A stretch of 8,282 bases of DNA from Thermoanaerobaculia bacterium (GCA_029287645.1 JARFQS010000211.1:1-8282), one strand, 5' to 3'. Shown: positions 1 through 7,573, numbered from the stretch's first letter. The notes: generated by a model not told the origin, from the sequence alone. Numbers and translations: made by a program.

Positions 1-38
1 GGAGGCCTGAAGCTCTCGCCGCTCGCAGTTGCCGTATC

Positions 39-79
39 CTCCGGGCCGAGCGCGGTCGAACTCCGCGCTCGGCCCGGAG
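39..79 (+). terminator. Strong GC-rich hairpin, likely intrinsic terminator of an upstream gene
   Basis: Positions 39-55 and 63-79 are exact reverse complements (17 bp, 15 of them G:C) around a 7-base loop at 56-62. The right arm is followed by a short, broken T-rich stretch (80-86, with one C and one G). This is the geometry of a rho-independent terminator with a weak U-tract. It would end transcription from a gene left of the window; a TGA at 8-10 could be that gene's stop, but only two codons would be visible. The hairpin lies 45 bases before the ATG at 125, so a leader-RNA structure of the following gene is the alternative. The rest of 1-124 shows no gene and no clear promoter. Confidence 0.65.
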
Positions 80-124
80 TTCGTTTAGACTCGTCTCGGA
101 TTTCCATCTTTGAGCCCGACACCC

Positions 125-2644
125 ATGGCCCGTAGACGCCGGCGACCCGCCTCCAACGATGCCTCGGTGAGCGCTCGACCTGCCGTTGTTGCCGCATCAG
201 CGCTGCTCGTTGGTTCTGGCTTTGCCGCCCTAGCCTACGAGACGCTGTGGGTGAAGCAACTGGGGCGAGTCGTGGGTGTGGAGGTTCACGCCGTCACGAT
301 CGCGCTCTCGGCCTTCTTCGCCGGATTGGCCCTGGGTGGAGCTCTCCTCGGACCGCTCGCCGACCGCTCCTCTCGCCCGGTTCGCCTTTACGCGGCCCTG
401 GAGGCCGGGGCGGCCGTCCTCGGTGTGCTCTCGACCCTGGCTCTGGCACGCGCGGCGGGTCCCTTCGTCGCCCTGCGTGAAGTCGCAGGGCCCCTCGCCT
501 GGGCGCTACCTTTCGGCCTCGTGGGCCTGCCGTCCTTTTTGATGGGCGGCACGCTTCCCGCCCTCCTACGGGCTCTTCACCCAGACGACGCGGCGGTCGC
601 CCCCGCCACCGGCCTTCTCTACGCAGCCAACACGGCGGGCGCCGTAGCGGGGACCCTCGCTACACCCTTTCTCCTGGTACCTGTCTTCGGTATCTCCGGC
701 GCGGGTCTGTTTGCGGGGGCCGTCGGTCTGATAGTTGCCGCCGCCGCCTTCGCTCTCGACCGCCGCGCATTCGTTCCCCCGGCTTCGAGGGTGGAGACCG
801 TAGCCTCCTCGAGGTCGTGTGATGCCCGCCTCGCCCTCGCCCTCTACGCCATGGCCGGCGGTGTGGCGCTCGGGTACGAAGTGGTGTGGTCGGAGCTCCT
901 TGTCCAGTTTCTCAGCACCCGGACCTACGCGTTTGCCGTCATGCTGGGGACGTACCTGACCGGCCTCGCGCTAGGCAGCTGGCTTTTTGCGCGGCTGAGC
1001 CAGCCGCACCACGACTCGTGGCGGGTGCTCGGCCTGCTCCTGGCTGGCGCTGGGGCGAGCGCGATCCTGATCGTGTCCGCTCTCGGGGCGTGGCTCCCCG
1101 ACGCCCAGACGTTTGTCGGTATGTGGGCGATGCGCCTCTCTGGCCTCGAGACGATCGAGGTCGTCGCCCGCTTCATGGTCGCATCCGTTGTGATCCTGCT
1201 CGTACCCACTACGCTGCTCGGTGCCGCCTTTCCTGCGGTGGCGCGGCTCGCGGCCGGTGCCGATCGCGTCGGTGGCGACGTTGGCCTGGTGGCCGCCCTG
1301 AATACGGCCGGAGGCATTGCGGGGACTTTCTTGACGGGCTTTGTGCTTGTGCCCCTTGTCGGCCTAGTCGGCTCTCTAGGCCTGCTCGCCGTCGGGGGGG
1401 CGTTGCTCGGGGCGGTTGCCATCCTCAAGAGCGCCCGGCCTCAGGCCGCTAGCCTCGCAGTAGTCCTGGTGCTCGTGGTGGGTTTCGTGGCGTGGACCAC
1501 TCCTCGCGACCGTTTGGCTCAACTTCTGGCCGAAGAGCGTGAGGGCCGGCTCGTCTTCTACGACGAAGACCCCGGAGGCACGGTGGCCGTGCTCGAGCAG
1601 GAGGTGGCGAGCCGCGGGGGAGGGTCCTTCCGACGCCTGTACATCCAGGGCGTTTCCAACTCCGGCGATGCGTTGACGTCCCTGCGCTACATGCGGCTCC
1701 AGGCGCTCCTGCCGCTACTCGTTCACCCCGGGGAGCCACGGTCGGTCCTGGTCCTGGGACTCGGCACCGGCATCACGGCCGGGGCCCTCCTGCTCGACTC
1801 CGGCCTCGAGAAACGGGTCGTTGCCGAGCTGCTTCCCCCGGTCGTCGAGGCATCGGCCTACTTCTCGGGCAACTTCACAGCGTCCCGAGATGCGCGCCTC
1901 GATGTCCGGATCGGCGACGGCCGCCACGAGCTCCTGCGCCACAGTGAGCGCTACGATCTCATCACCCTCGAGCCCCCGCCGCCTTCGGCAGCCGGGGTGG
2001 TGAACCTCTACTCGCGAGACTTCTACGAGCTATGCCGCGAGCGCCTGGCCCCCGGCGGCCTGATGGCCCAATGGTGGCCCCTTCCGACCCAGAACGAAGA
2101 GGACTCGCGCTCCCTCGTGCGTGCCTTCCTCGACGTCTTCCCGCACGCCGGCGCCTGGTCGACTGAGTTCCACGAGGTCCTCCTGATCGGCTCCCTCGGG
2201 CCCCTCGATCTCGACGGTCCCCGTGTCGCTGAGCGGTTCGGACGACCCGAAATCGAGCAGGCCCTCGCCGAGGTGGGGATCGAGTCGCCCGAGGCGCTCC
2301 TCGGAACCTGGATCACCGGGCGTGAGGGGCTCGAGGCCTTCGCCGGGTCGGCGCCGCCGGTTACCGACGACCGGCCCCTGATCGAGCATGCGGCCTGGGT
2401 CCGCCGGGGCGAGATCCGTCGTGTCCTTCCCCGCCTGTTGGAACTGGCTACGGAGGCGCCGCTGGCCGAGTCGGACCCGCTGCGGTCCGGAGTGGTGGCG
2501 CAGAGCCAGGAGCTGAGACGGTTCTACGGGGCCGGCCTTCTGGCTCTCGAGGGCGAGAACGAGGAGGCGGTGGCCCTGCTCCGCGCCGTTCTGGCGGCCG
2601 ATCCGCAGAACCCCTACTACCGCTGGATCGCCCTCGGCGAGTGA
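125..2644 (+). CDS. Fused multi-pass (MFS-like) membrane protein / spermidine-synthase-like protein
   Basis: This 839-residue protein has two parts. Residues about 20-457 are a chain of hydrophobic segments in two halves, each opening with a similar motif: G-S-G-F-A-A-L-A-Y-E-T-L-W at 30-42 and A-G-G-V-A-L-G-Y-E-V-V-W at 244-255. Residues about 540-690 are a SAM-binding Rossmann domain of the spermidine synthase superfamily: nucleotide-binding loop G-L-G-T-G at 545-549, acidic ribose-binding residue E568, D598-G-R, a Y-D-L-I-T-L-E-P-P-P-P segment with E616, and N-L-Y-S-R-D-F-Y at 627-634. T-D-D-R-P-L-I-E at 747-754 is common in this fused family, and the last 40 residues resemble a single TPR helix pair. 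The catalytic D-x-x-D-P of true spermidine synthases reads E-P-P-P-P, so polyamine synthesis is doubtful; substrate unknown. A TTG at 110 is also in frame, but the ATG at 125 starts the basic, family-like N terminus. Neither start has a convincing Shine-Dalgarno sequence. Confidence 0.9.
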   Translation: MARRRRRPASNDASVSARPAVVAASALLVGSGFAALAYETLWVKQLGRVVGVEVHAVTIALSAFFAGLALGGALLGPLADRSSRPVRLYAALEAGAAVLGVLSTLALARAAGPFVALREVAGPLAWALPFGLVGLPSFLMGGTLPALLRALHPDDAAVAPATGLLYAANTAGAVAGTLATPFLLVPVFGISGAGLFAGAVGLIVAAAAFALDRRAFVPPASRVETVASSRSCDARLALALYAMAGGVALGYEVVWSELLVQFLSTRTYAFAVMLGTYLTGLALGSWLFARLSQPHHDSWRVLGLLLAGAGASAILIVSALGAWLPDAQTFVGMWAMRLSGLETIEVVARFMVASVVILLVPTTLLGAAFPAVARLAAGADRVGGDVGLVAALNTAGGIAGTFLTGFVLVPLVGLVGSLGLLAVGGALLGAVAILKSARPQAASLAVVLVLVVGFVAWTTPRDRLAQLLAEEREGRLVFYDEDPGGTVAVLEQEVASRGGGSFRRLYIQGVSNSGDALTSLRYMRLQALLPLLVHPGEPRSVLVLGLGTGITAGALLLDSGLEKRVVAELLPPVVEASAYFSGNFTASRDARLDVRIGDGRHELLRHSERYDLITLEPPPPSAAGVVNLYSRDFYELCRERLAPGGLMAQWWPLPTQNEEDSRSLVRAFLDVFPHAGAWSTEFHEVLLIGSLGPLDLDGPRVAERFGRPEIEQALAEVGIESPEALLGTWITGREGLEAFAGSAPPVTDDRPLIEHAAWVRRGEIRRVLPRLLELATEAPLAESDPLRSGVVAQSQELRRFYGAGLLALEGENEEAVALLRAVLAADPQNPYYRWIALGE

Positions 2645-2656
2645 TCGCCGACCGGC

Positions 2657-2863
2657 TCACAAGAAGTCGATGGCTGGCCCCGAAATGCTTCTCGACCGGC
2701 TCCAAGCCTCTGAGGCAAGCCAATTCGAACTGCCGTTCCGTGCCCGACAGAGACTGAACCGCATCTTGTAGAGGTCCCAGCGGTCGAAGCCCAGGATCGA
2801 CCCGACGGAGATCGGGGGCGCCGTGTCGCTGCGAATCTCCGGCCGTTGTTCCTCGGCAACCAT
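2657..2863 (-). CDS. Possible small gene or gene remnant, unrecognised
   Basis: On the minus strand an ORF runs from an ATG at 2863-2861 to a TGA at 2659-2657 (68 codons). GAGGA at 2879-2875 lies 11 bases before the ATG, a plausible but long-spaced ribosome binding site. In the first 38 codons, 33 end in G or C, as in the real genes nearby; after that (from about 2750 leftwards) the bias weakens. This fits a true N-terminal coding segment followed by degraded or frameshifted sequence. I recognise no family. The protein is hydrophilic, with an aromatic/basic stretch around F-D-R-W-D-L-Y-K, and has no signal peptide or membrane segment. It would be transcribed away from the MoxR remnant, with 81 bases between the two starts. 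It could also be a chance ORF in GC-rich DNA. Confidence 0.25.
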   Translation of the reverse strand: MVAEEQRPEIRSDTAPPISVGSILGFDRWDLYKMRFSLCRARNGSSNWLASEAWSRSRSISGPAIDFL

Positions 2864-2930
2864 ACTCAGCGGGATCCTCAGGGCTTGCCTGCAGACAACG
2901 AATCGAAGCGATAGTCTCACTCGGGACTCG

Positions 2931-2936
2931 AAGGAG
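2931..2936 (+). promoter_or_regulatory. Ribosome binding site of the MoxR remnant
   Basis: AAGGAG lies 8 bases before the ATG at 2945, a near-ideal Shine-Dalgarno sequence and spacing. It fixes the start of the MoxR-like reading frame and shows that its 5' end is intact even though the rest of the gene is missing. Confidence 0.7.
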
Positions 2937-2944
2937 ATCGCTCT

Positions 2945-3253
2945 ATGAGTGCACACGCAGCGATTCTCGAGCTACGGCGACGGATGGGCCAGTCGATCAT
3001 CGGACAGGAGCACATCATCGAGCGCCTGATCCTCGGGCTGCTCTGCAACGGCAACCTGCTGGTCGAGGGGCTGACAGGGTTGGCCAAGACGCGGGCGGTC
3101 AAGAGCCTCGCCAAGGCTCTGGAATCAGACTTCTCCCGCATCACCGAGTTCTCCAAGGCAGTGCGGCGCGGTAAGAGATCGCTCCTCGCTGGCGATGCGA
3201 ACAGAGCCGGCCCACAGGATCCCCTGCCACCACTCAATCCCGTTGCCGGGTAA
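2945..3253 (+). pseudogene. Truncated MoxR-family AAA+ ATPase (N-terminal remnant)
   Basis: The first 66 of 102 residues match the start of MoxR ATPases: an N-terminal helix, an I-I-G-Q-E-H-I-I-E-R-L segment corresponding to the usual V-G-Q-E box, and a Walker A loop E-G-L-T-G-L-A-K-T at 41-49 (family form E-G-x-P-G-x-A-K-T), then a helix ending in D-F-S-R-I at 62-66. In intact MoxR this leads into Q-F-T-P-D-L-x-P-S-D, Walker B, sensor and lid regions, for a total of roughly 300-350 residues. None of these follows. From about 3143 the frame reads unrelated basic and proline-rich sequence to a TAA at 3251-3253, and I could not recover the lost part in the other two frames. MoxR proteins act as ATP-driven chaperones for assembling other complexes; without Walker B this fragment cannot. 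The likely cause is a deletion, though a short expressed leftover peptide is possible. Confidence 0.75.
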
Positions 3254-3303
3254 GCCTGAAAATTCACGGATATCATGGGCGAGGAGTAGGTATTGGCAAA
3301 TAC

Positions 3304-3311
3304 GAGGGGAG
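3304..3311 (+). promoter_or_regulatory. Ribosome binding site of the AsmA-like gene
   Basis: The purine-rich run GAGGGGAG ends 4 bases before the ATG at 3316 and contains a good Shine-Dalgarno core (GAGGGG). It supports that ATG as the start. A small imperfect hairpin (GTATT at 3290-3294, AATAC at 3299-3303) sits directly before it. Confidence 0.55.
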
Positions 3312-3315
3312 CGTC

Positions 3316-5253
3316 ATGGGCATCTTGAGATCTCGCAGGTTCTGGATCTCCGTGATCGTCGCGGTGGTGGGCATCGAGCTGGTCTGGTTCTTGGGCGCCA
3401 ACTGGGCTTTGGGCTCGGAATGGGTTACGGCCAAGATCAACAACAAGCCCGAGAAGATTCAGGTGCAGTGGGACGAAGCCCGCACCGTGATCCCCGGCAT
3501 CCTCCACCTGGAGGGCCTCTCCATTCGTGGCCAGAGCAGGAAACAACAGTGGTATGTGGAGTTGACAGGTGGGCGCGTTCATATGAGCCTTCTGGCGCTC
3601 GCCACGAAGACCTTCAAGACCTACAGCTTCGACGGCTCGGGCCTCGATTTTCGCCTCCGCAAAAGACAGCTTCCCGACGATACCCCGCTGAAATCGGCCG
3701 AGTTCGCTCCAGAGATTCCCGGTCTCTCCGTCGATGAGCCGCCTTTTCCGCCAAAGCAACCGAAGAAGAAAAAGAAGAAGCCCTGGAAGATCGTCCTCCA
3801 TGATGTCCACATCGACGAATTCGAGCAGCTCTGGATTCTCGCTATCCGTCTCGCTGCCCAGGGGAGCATCGATGCCGATATGAGCATCGAGCTGAGCGGT
3901 GGTGCGCTGGAAATGAAGCGTGTTCGAATGGACCTGACCGACGCCGAGCTCGCCGTGATGGGGAACTCGGTGATGCAGGAGATGCAGCTTGGCATCGACG
4001 CTCGAATGGAGCCGTTTCTTCCCAAGGAGGTCAAAGGTCTCGACATTCTGAAGTCACTCACGGGTTCGGTGAACCTGTCCGGAAGGTCCAAGGGCGCGGC
4101 ACTGATCAACAGTCTTCTCGCCAATATCGAAGCCGTCGAGGTCGGTAGCTCGGGAGGTCAGATCGACAGCTCGATCCAGATCGAGAAGGGCGTCCTGGCA
4201 CCCGGTACGGAGATGACCTTCGGTGCCGATGGCGGCTGGGTCGACATGATGGATTGGCGAGCCACTGGGGAGCTCGCGGTGCGATCGGAGGTCGAGGAGG
4301 CCGGGGAGGGGGTGTCGACACAGGTCGCCGTAACCCTGAGCAACGTAGCGGTTGCCGCTCGAGAGGGCGGCGAGCCCTTGCTCGCAGGAGCCGATCTGGA
4401 GCTGCAGGCGGGCGCCGGAGGGCTCGACATCTCTGGTGGAGTCGATGGGCTTGCCTCGTCACTCGAGGCGATCTCCCTCGACCTGACCGGAGCGCATGTC
4501 GCGGACATCACCCGCTTTCCCATTCCGGCTGTCGACGACTTCACCCTCGATTCAGGAGAGGTTCTGGTGGAGACTCATGCCGTGCTCACTCGTGAGAATG
4601 GAGGGGAGGCCACGATCGACGTCCATGGAGAGGGAATCGACGCCTCCTATGGGGAGGTCGCCATCAAGGGTGATCTATCCCTGGATCTGAATGTCGCCAC
4701 TGACGACGTGCGCGACCGGAGGTTCGATTTCACCGACAGTGGGTTGAAGATCGACATGGTCACGATCGAGGACGGTAAGAAGACGGACACGAACTGGTAT
4801 TTCCATCTGGACATGACCGAAGGCTGGCTGCACTTGAAGGATCCCGGAGAGATTTACTGTAGCGCCGAGATCAAGATGAAAGACACCAGGCCGCTGATCG
4901 CCATCCTCGGCCAGCAGAAGGCGATCTTCAACAAGCTCAAGGGCATCCTGGACTTCAAAGACCTCGAGGCCGGAGCGGATCTCGAAGTGGCGGCGAACCG
5001 ACTGGAGATCGAGAACTTCGATATCGACAGCGAGGGTCTGAAGCTCAAGGCGAACCTCCAGGTCCAGGACAAGAAGGCCCGCGGGATCCTCTACACGAAG
5101 TTTCACGGTATTCCGTTCGGCCTGGACATGCGAGGGGAGAAGAACGACATCCGCCTCCGCAAGCCCCTGCAGTGGTACGAGGATCAGACGGTGCCGTGGG
5201 CGGGGCCGCCGAGCACACCGCAGGCTCTGGCCTCTGGAGATGCCGGGAAATAG
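3316..5253 (+). CDS. AsmA/TamB-like envelope protein with one N-terminal membrane anchor
   Basis: This is a 645-residue protein. A short basic start (M-G-I-L-R-S-R-R-F) leads into one hydrophobic helix at about 9-30, leaving the rest in the periplasm. The body is rich in short alternating hydrophobic/polar strands, such as L-H-L-E-G-L-S-I-R-G, L-E-I-E-N-F-D-I-D-S and L-K-L-K-A-N-L-Q-V, the texture of AsmA/TamB/YhdP-type proteins that build long beta-sheet grooves and bridge the inner and outer membranes. A proline/lysine-rich hinge with six consecutive lysines (150-155) separates an N-terminal region (about 35-135) from the main body. Family members are linked to phospholipid transport or outer-membrane protein assembly; which applies here is not shown. 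The start is set by the ribosome binding site at 3304. It precedes the HupE-like gene by 118 bp on the same strand with no clear terminator between. Assignment rests on architecture and strand texture, not on a diagnostic motif. Confidence 0.6.
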   Translation: MGILRSRRFWISVIVAVVGIELVWFLGANWALGSEWVTAKINNKPEKIQVQWDEARTVIPGILHLEGLSIRGQSRKQQWYVELTGGRVHMSLLALATKTFKTYSFDGSGLDFRLRKRQLPDDTPLKSAEFAPEIPGLSVDEPPFPPKQPKKKKKKPWKIVLHDVHIDEFEQLWILAIRLAAQGSIDADMSIELSGGALEMKRVRMDLTDAELAVMGNSVMQEMQLGIDARMEPFLPKEVKGLDILKSLTGSVNLSGRSKGAALINSLLANIEAVEVGSSGGQIDSSIQIEKGVLAPGTEMTFGADGGWVDMMDWRATGELAVRSEVEEAGEGVSTQVAVTLSNVAVAAREGGEPLLAGADLELQAGAGGLDISGGVDGLASSLEAISLDLTGAHVADITRFPIPAVDDFTLDSGEVLVETHAVLTRENGGEATIDVHGEGIDASYGEVAIKGDLSLDLNVATDDVRDRRFDFTDSGLKIDMVTIEDGKKTDTNWYFHLDMTEGWLHLKDPGEIYCSAEIKMKDTRPLIAILGQQKAIFNKLKGILDFKDLEAGADLEVAANRLEIENFDIDSEGLKLKANLQVQDKKARGILYTKFHGIPFGLDMRGEKNDIRLRKPLQWYEDQTVPWAGPPSTPQALASGDAGK

Positions 5254-5371
5254 GCACCGAGGACTGTCGAGCGATCCGAGCTACCCACCGCCATCAGGGA
5301 TTCCACAGAACGTGAAAGGCATTCCAACGGCCTTCCGGACTGATCCCCGAGAAGGGTAGGATTCCCCCCCT
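5254..5371. other. Intergenic spacer between AsmA-like and HupE-like genes
   Basis: This 118-base gap has no ORF of note. The only hairpin seen is weak (AAGGC at 5316-5320 with GCCTT at 5330-5334, 9-base loop) and lacks a T-run, so it does not look like a terminator. A-rich and G-rich bases at 5351-5360 may supply the ribosome binding site for the ATG at 5372, followed by seven consecutive C residues at 5364-5370. I see no convincing promoter, so read-through from the AsmA-like gene is possible. Confidence 0.4.
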
Positions 5372-7573
5372 ATGCAATTGTTGGCGAGAGCCTTCGTGGG
5401 TGCAGGGCTGCTGCTTCTGTGTGTGGCCGGACAGGCCGCAGCGGACCTGGTGCAGCCCGTCAACCTGCAAGCCAGGGAGCAAGAGCCCAACACCTTTCTG
5501 GTGCAATGGCAGGTTCCCAAGCTCTACCCGGTCCAGGCGATGCCAGAACCGGTGTTGCCCGAATCCTGCCGCGCCAAAGGAGAGCGGGTTCTGCAAGAGC
5601 AGCCCGCCGCTTGGTTGAACCGGCAGGTGTACCGCTGCCCGGATGGCCTCGCGGGTCAGAGAATCGGTATTCGCTATCGCCTGGTCAACGCAGGACAGAC
5701 CACGGTGATGCGAGTCGACTTCCTCTCCGGGGAGCAACTGGTCCACCTTCTCGCCGAGGGAGAGATGTGGTGGGACGTACCCGAGGTCGATGCGGGATTG
5801 ACCGCCAACCTCTGGCCCAACCTCCGACGCGCCGTGATGCAAGGGGTGCGTCATTTCTTCGACGCCTGGATGCATATCGCCTTCTGGTTGGCCGTCGCCC
5901 TGGTAGGAGGGGTCCGTACCTCGGTTCGTATCGCCACGGCCTTTGCCGCGGGTCAGATCGTAGCGGTGGTTCTCTCGGCATTCCTGGGCTGGTCTCTGCC
6001 TGTCATCCTGGCAGAGGGCGGCGTTGCGATTGCGGCGGTCCTCCTGGCGAGTGAATCCCTGCGGCCAAGCGGGCAAAGGCGTCAGCTGAGGGGGATCGCT
6101 CTGGTGGGTGGCCTGCTCCATGGTTTTGGGCTCGGTGCCATGCTGCCAGCGCCTCCGAGCTTCGAGGGAGTCGAGTGGCTGTACTGGGTTCTCGCCGTCG
6201 TCGGCATGGATGCCACGCTGCTGATCCTGGCCCTGGGCACCGCTTGGCTCGGGCAGCTCTTGGCCGATCGTTGGCTAGGTCGAGTCCTGAGTTATGCGGT
6301 CGGTGGAACGGCAGTAGCAGCGGCTCTGGTATTGGTTCTGAGTCCTCCGACGGTCGAGGCCGAACCGGGCCTGGATACGAATCGACTACCCGTCTCGACA
6401 GGAACGGGTGCAGGAACCGCCATGCCGGGCTCGCGCCGCGTTGCGCAACAGACCTCCCAGGCTGCGGTGCAGAGCTTTCTCTCCGTCGAGGCGTTCGAGG
6501 TCCGGCACGAAGTACTGGTCCGACTGAAGGACGTGGCCGAGGAGGTCGAGATCGCTGCGACGGGAAGGCTAGGGATCGAGGAGCAGGGCAACGTCAAGGA
6601 GCGGCTTCAGGCGGTGGCCGTACCTCTGGCAACCGTCACGATCGATGGCAACAGTGCGGTGCCGATTGTCGACCGGGTGGACTTCCTCACGGTCGGAACC
6701 CAGGGAGTGCTGCCTCGCCCCGAGCCGGTTCCCGAGGTGATCGCCGAAGCGTTCATAGGCGTCACGTTGGTCTACCTGACGCCACGCACTCCCGAGGAGG
6801 TGACCCTGCGCTGGGAGTCCTTCGAAGGTGCAATGTCCGAGATTCCGGCCACGGTCAGCGATCCCGAGTTCTCCCAGACCCAGACCCTGACTCCCGAGGC
6901 GCCGCTACTCGAGTGGCAGAACAACCTGAGTGAAGATCCGATTCCGGTTGTCAACGCTGTAGCCATCGAACCCCTGGAGATCCCGGTCCCGTTTCTGGCA
7001 CTTCCCCTGTGGATCGTCTCGATGGTTCTGTTCGTATCCGCGATGAGGGGCACGCAGTCATCGACTCGATTCGCCCTTGCGAGAGTGGCACTGGCAATCG
7101 GCCTCGTGGTAGCACCCACGGTGGAGATAGCCTTCGCACTACCCTCCTCACTGGGAGCGGCCCCCTCGACGGGAGAAGCGCGCCGCATCCTGGCCGGAGT
7201 GCTGCCCAATGTCTATCGGGCTTTCGAGTTCCGAGAGGAGTCGGATGCCTACGACCGGCTGGCGGTGAGCGTCACGGGCGACACCCTTTCCGAGATCTAC
7301 CTCGAGCACCGTCGATCATTGGAGATGGAGGAGCGAGGTGGTGCCCGAGCCCGCGAAGAGACCGTCGAGGTACCGGAGGTGCGGCAGGTCTCCGCGGCCG
7401 AAGAAGGGGGCTTCATTGCCGATGCCGTCTGGGTGGTCGGTGGTACCGTCACCCACTTCGGCCATCGACACTTCCGTCAGAACCGGTACGACGCCCGGGT
7501 GAAGTTGCTGCCCGTGGACAACACCTGGAAGATCCATACGATCGAGCTGTTCGACGAGGAACGAATACGGTGA
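5372..7573 (+). CDS. HupE/UreJ-like membrane protein with long C-terminal extension
   Basis: This is a 733-residue protein. Residues 1-24 form a signal peptide ending A-A-A. Residues about 25-145 form a soluble periplasmic domain like the one that precedes the helical core of HupE/UreJ_2 proteins. The core (about 155-330) has the family landmarks G-V-R-H-F-F at 158-163, M-H at 167-168 and G-L-L-H-G-F-G at 247-253. HupE proteins are implicated in nickel or other metal uptake. Here the usual D-H pair reads M167-H168, the histidine of the A-F-x-x-A-H-S helix aligns with Q195, and the N-x-G-x-E helix reads V276-V-G-M-D280, so metal transport is uncertain. The extension is unusual: a second periplasmic beta-rich region (about 355-535), two more membrane helices (541-557 and 567-588) and a soluble C-terminal domain (604-733) with an NTF2-like look (W-K-I-H-T-I-E-L near the end). 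The stop overlaps the start of the parvulin gene. The ATG at 5372 is chosen for the signal peptide it begins. Confidence 0.75.
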   Translation: MQLLARAFVGAGLLLLCVAGQAAADLVQPVNLQAREQEPNTFLVQWQVPKLYPVQAMPEPVLPESCRAKGERVLQEQPAAWLNRQVYRCPDGLAGQRIGIRYRLVNAGQTTVMRVDFLSGEQLVHLLAEGEMWWDVPEVDAGLTANLWPNLRRAVMQGVRHFFDAWMHIAFWLAVALVGGVRTSVRIATAFAAGQIVAVVLSAFLGWSLPVILAEGGVAIAAVLLASESLRPSGQRRQLRGIALVGGLLHGFGLGAMLPAPPSFEGVEWLYWVLAVVGMDATLLILALGTAWLGQLLADRWLGRVLSYAVGGTAVAAALVLVLSPPTVEAEPGLDTNRLPVSTGTGAGTAMPGSRRVAQQTSQAAVQSFLSVEAFEVRHEVLVRLKDVAEEVEIAATGRLGIEEQGNVKERLQAVAVPLATVTIDGNSAVPIVDRVDFLTVGTQGVLPRPEPVPEVIAEAFIGVTLVYLTPRTPEEVTLRWESFEGAMSEIPATVSDPEFSQTQTLTPEAPLLEWQNNLSEDPIPVVNAVAIEPLEIPVPFLALPLWIVSMVLFVSAMRGTQSSTRFALARVALAIGLVVAPTVEIAFALPSSLGAAPSTGEARRILAGVLPNVYRAFEFREESDAYDRLAVSVTGDTLSEIYLEHRRSLEMEERGGARAREETVEVPEVRQVSAAEEGGFIADAVWVVGGTVTHFGHRHFRQNRYDARVKLLPVDNTWKIHTIELFDEERIR
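7556..7560 (+). promoter_or_regulatory. Ribosome binding site deciding the GTG start of the parvulin gene
   Basis: GAGGA, inside the end of the HupE-like gene, lies 9 bases before the GTG at 7570 but 18 before the in-frame ATG at 7579. The spacing favours the GTG and hence a four-base GTGA start/stop overlap. Confidence 0.5.

Noticed and set aside
886..1452. 188-codon plus-strand ORF inside the fused membrane gene
   Set aside because: It is an arginine-rich out-of-frame shadow of conserved membrane helices.
2779..2817. Small hairpin (CCCGA/TCGGG) in the 2645-2944 interval as a terminator for the fused gene
   Set aside because: Only five base pairs and no T-run; it also falls inside the possible minus-strand coding segment.
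2885..2915. Promoter-like TTGCCT (2885-2890) and GATAGT (2910-2915) before the MoxR remnant
   Set aside because: Each box matches the sigma-70 consensus at only four of six bases and the 19-base spacing is long, so chance is as likely.
3143..3250. Tail of the MoxR frame as a joined C-terminal MoxR segment
   Set aside because: A vague likeness to the lid region of MoxR exists, but no residue pattern is specific enough to claim an internal deletion rather than unrelated sequence.
2917..3810. 297-codon minus-strand ORF across the MoxR remnant and the start of the AsmA-like gene
   Set aside because: It is antisense to two better supported frames with ribosome binding sites and family similarity, and its own protein shows no recognisable domain.
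5294..6121. 275-codon minus-strand ORF inside the HupE-like gene
   Set aside because: It mirrors a gene with signal peptide, membrane helices and family motifs; long antisense ORFs are expected in GC-rich coding DNA.
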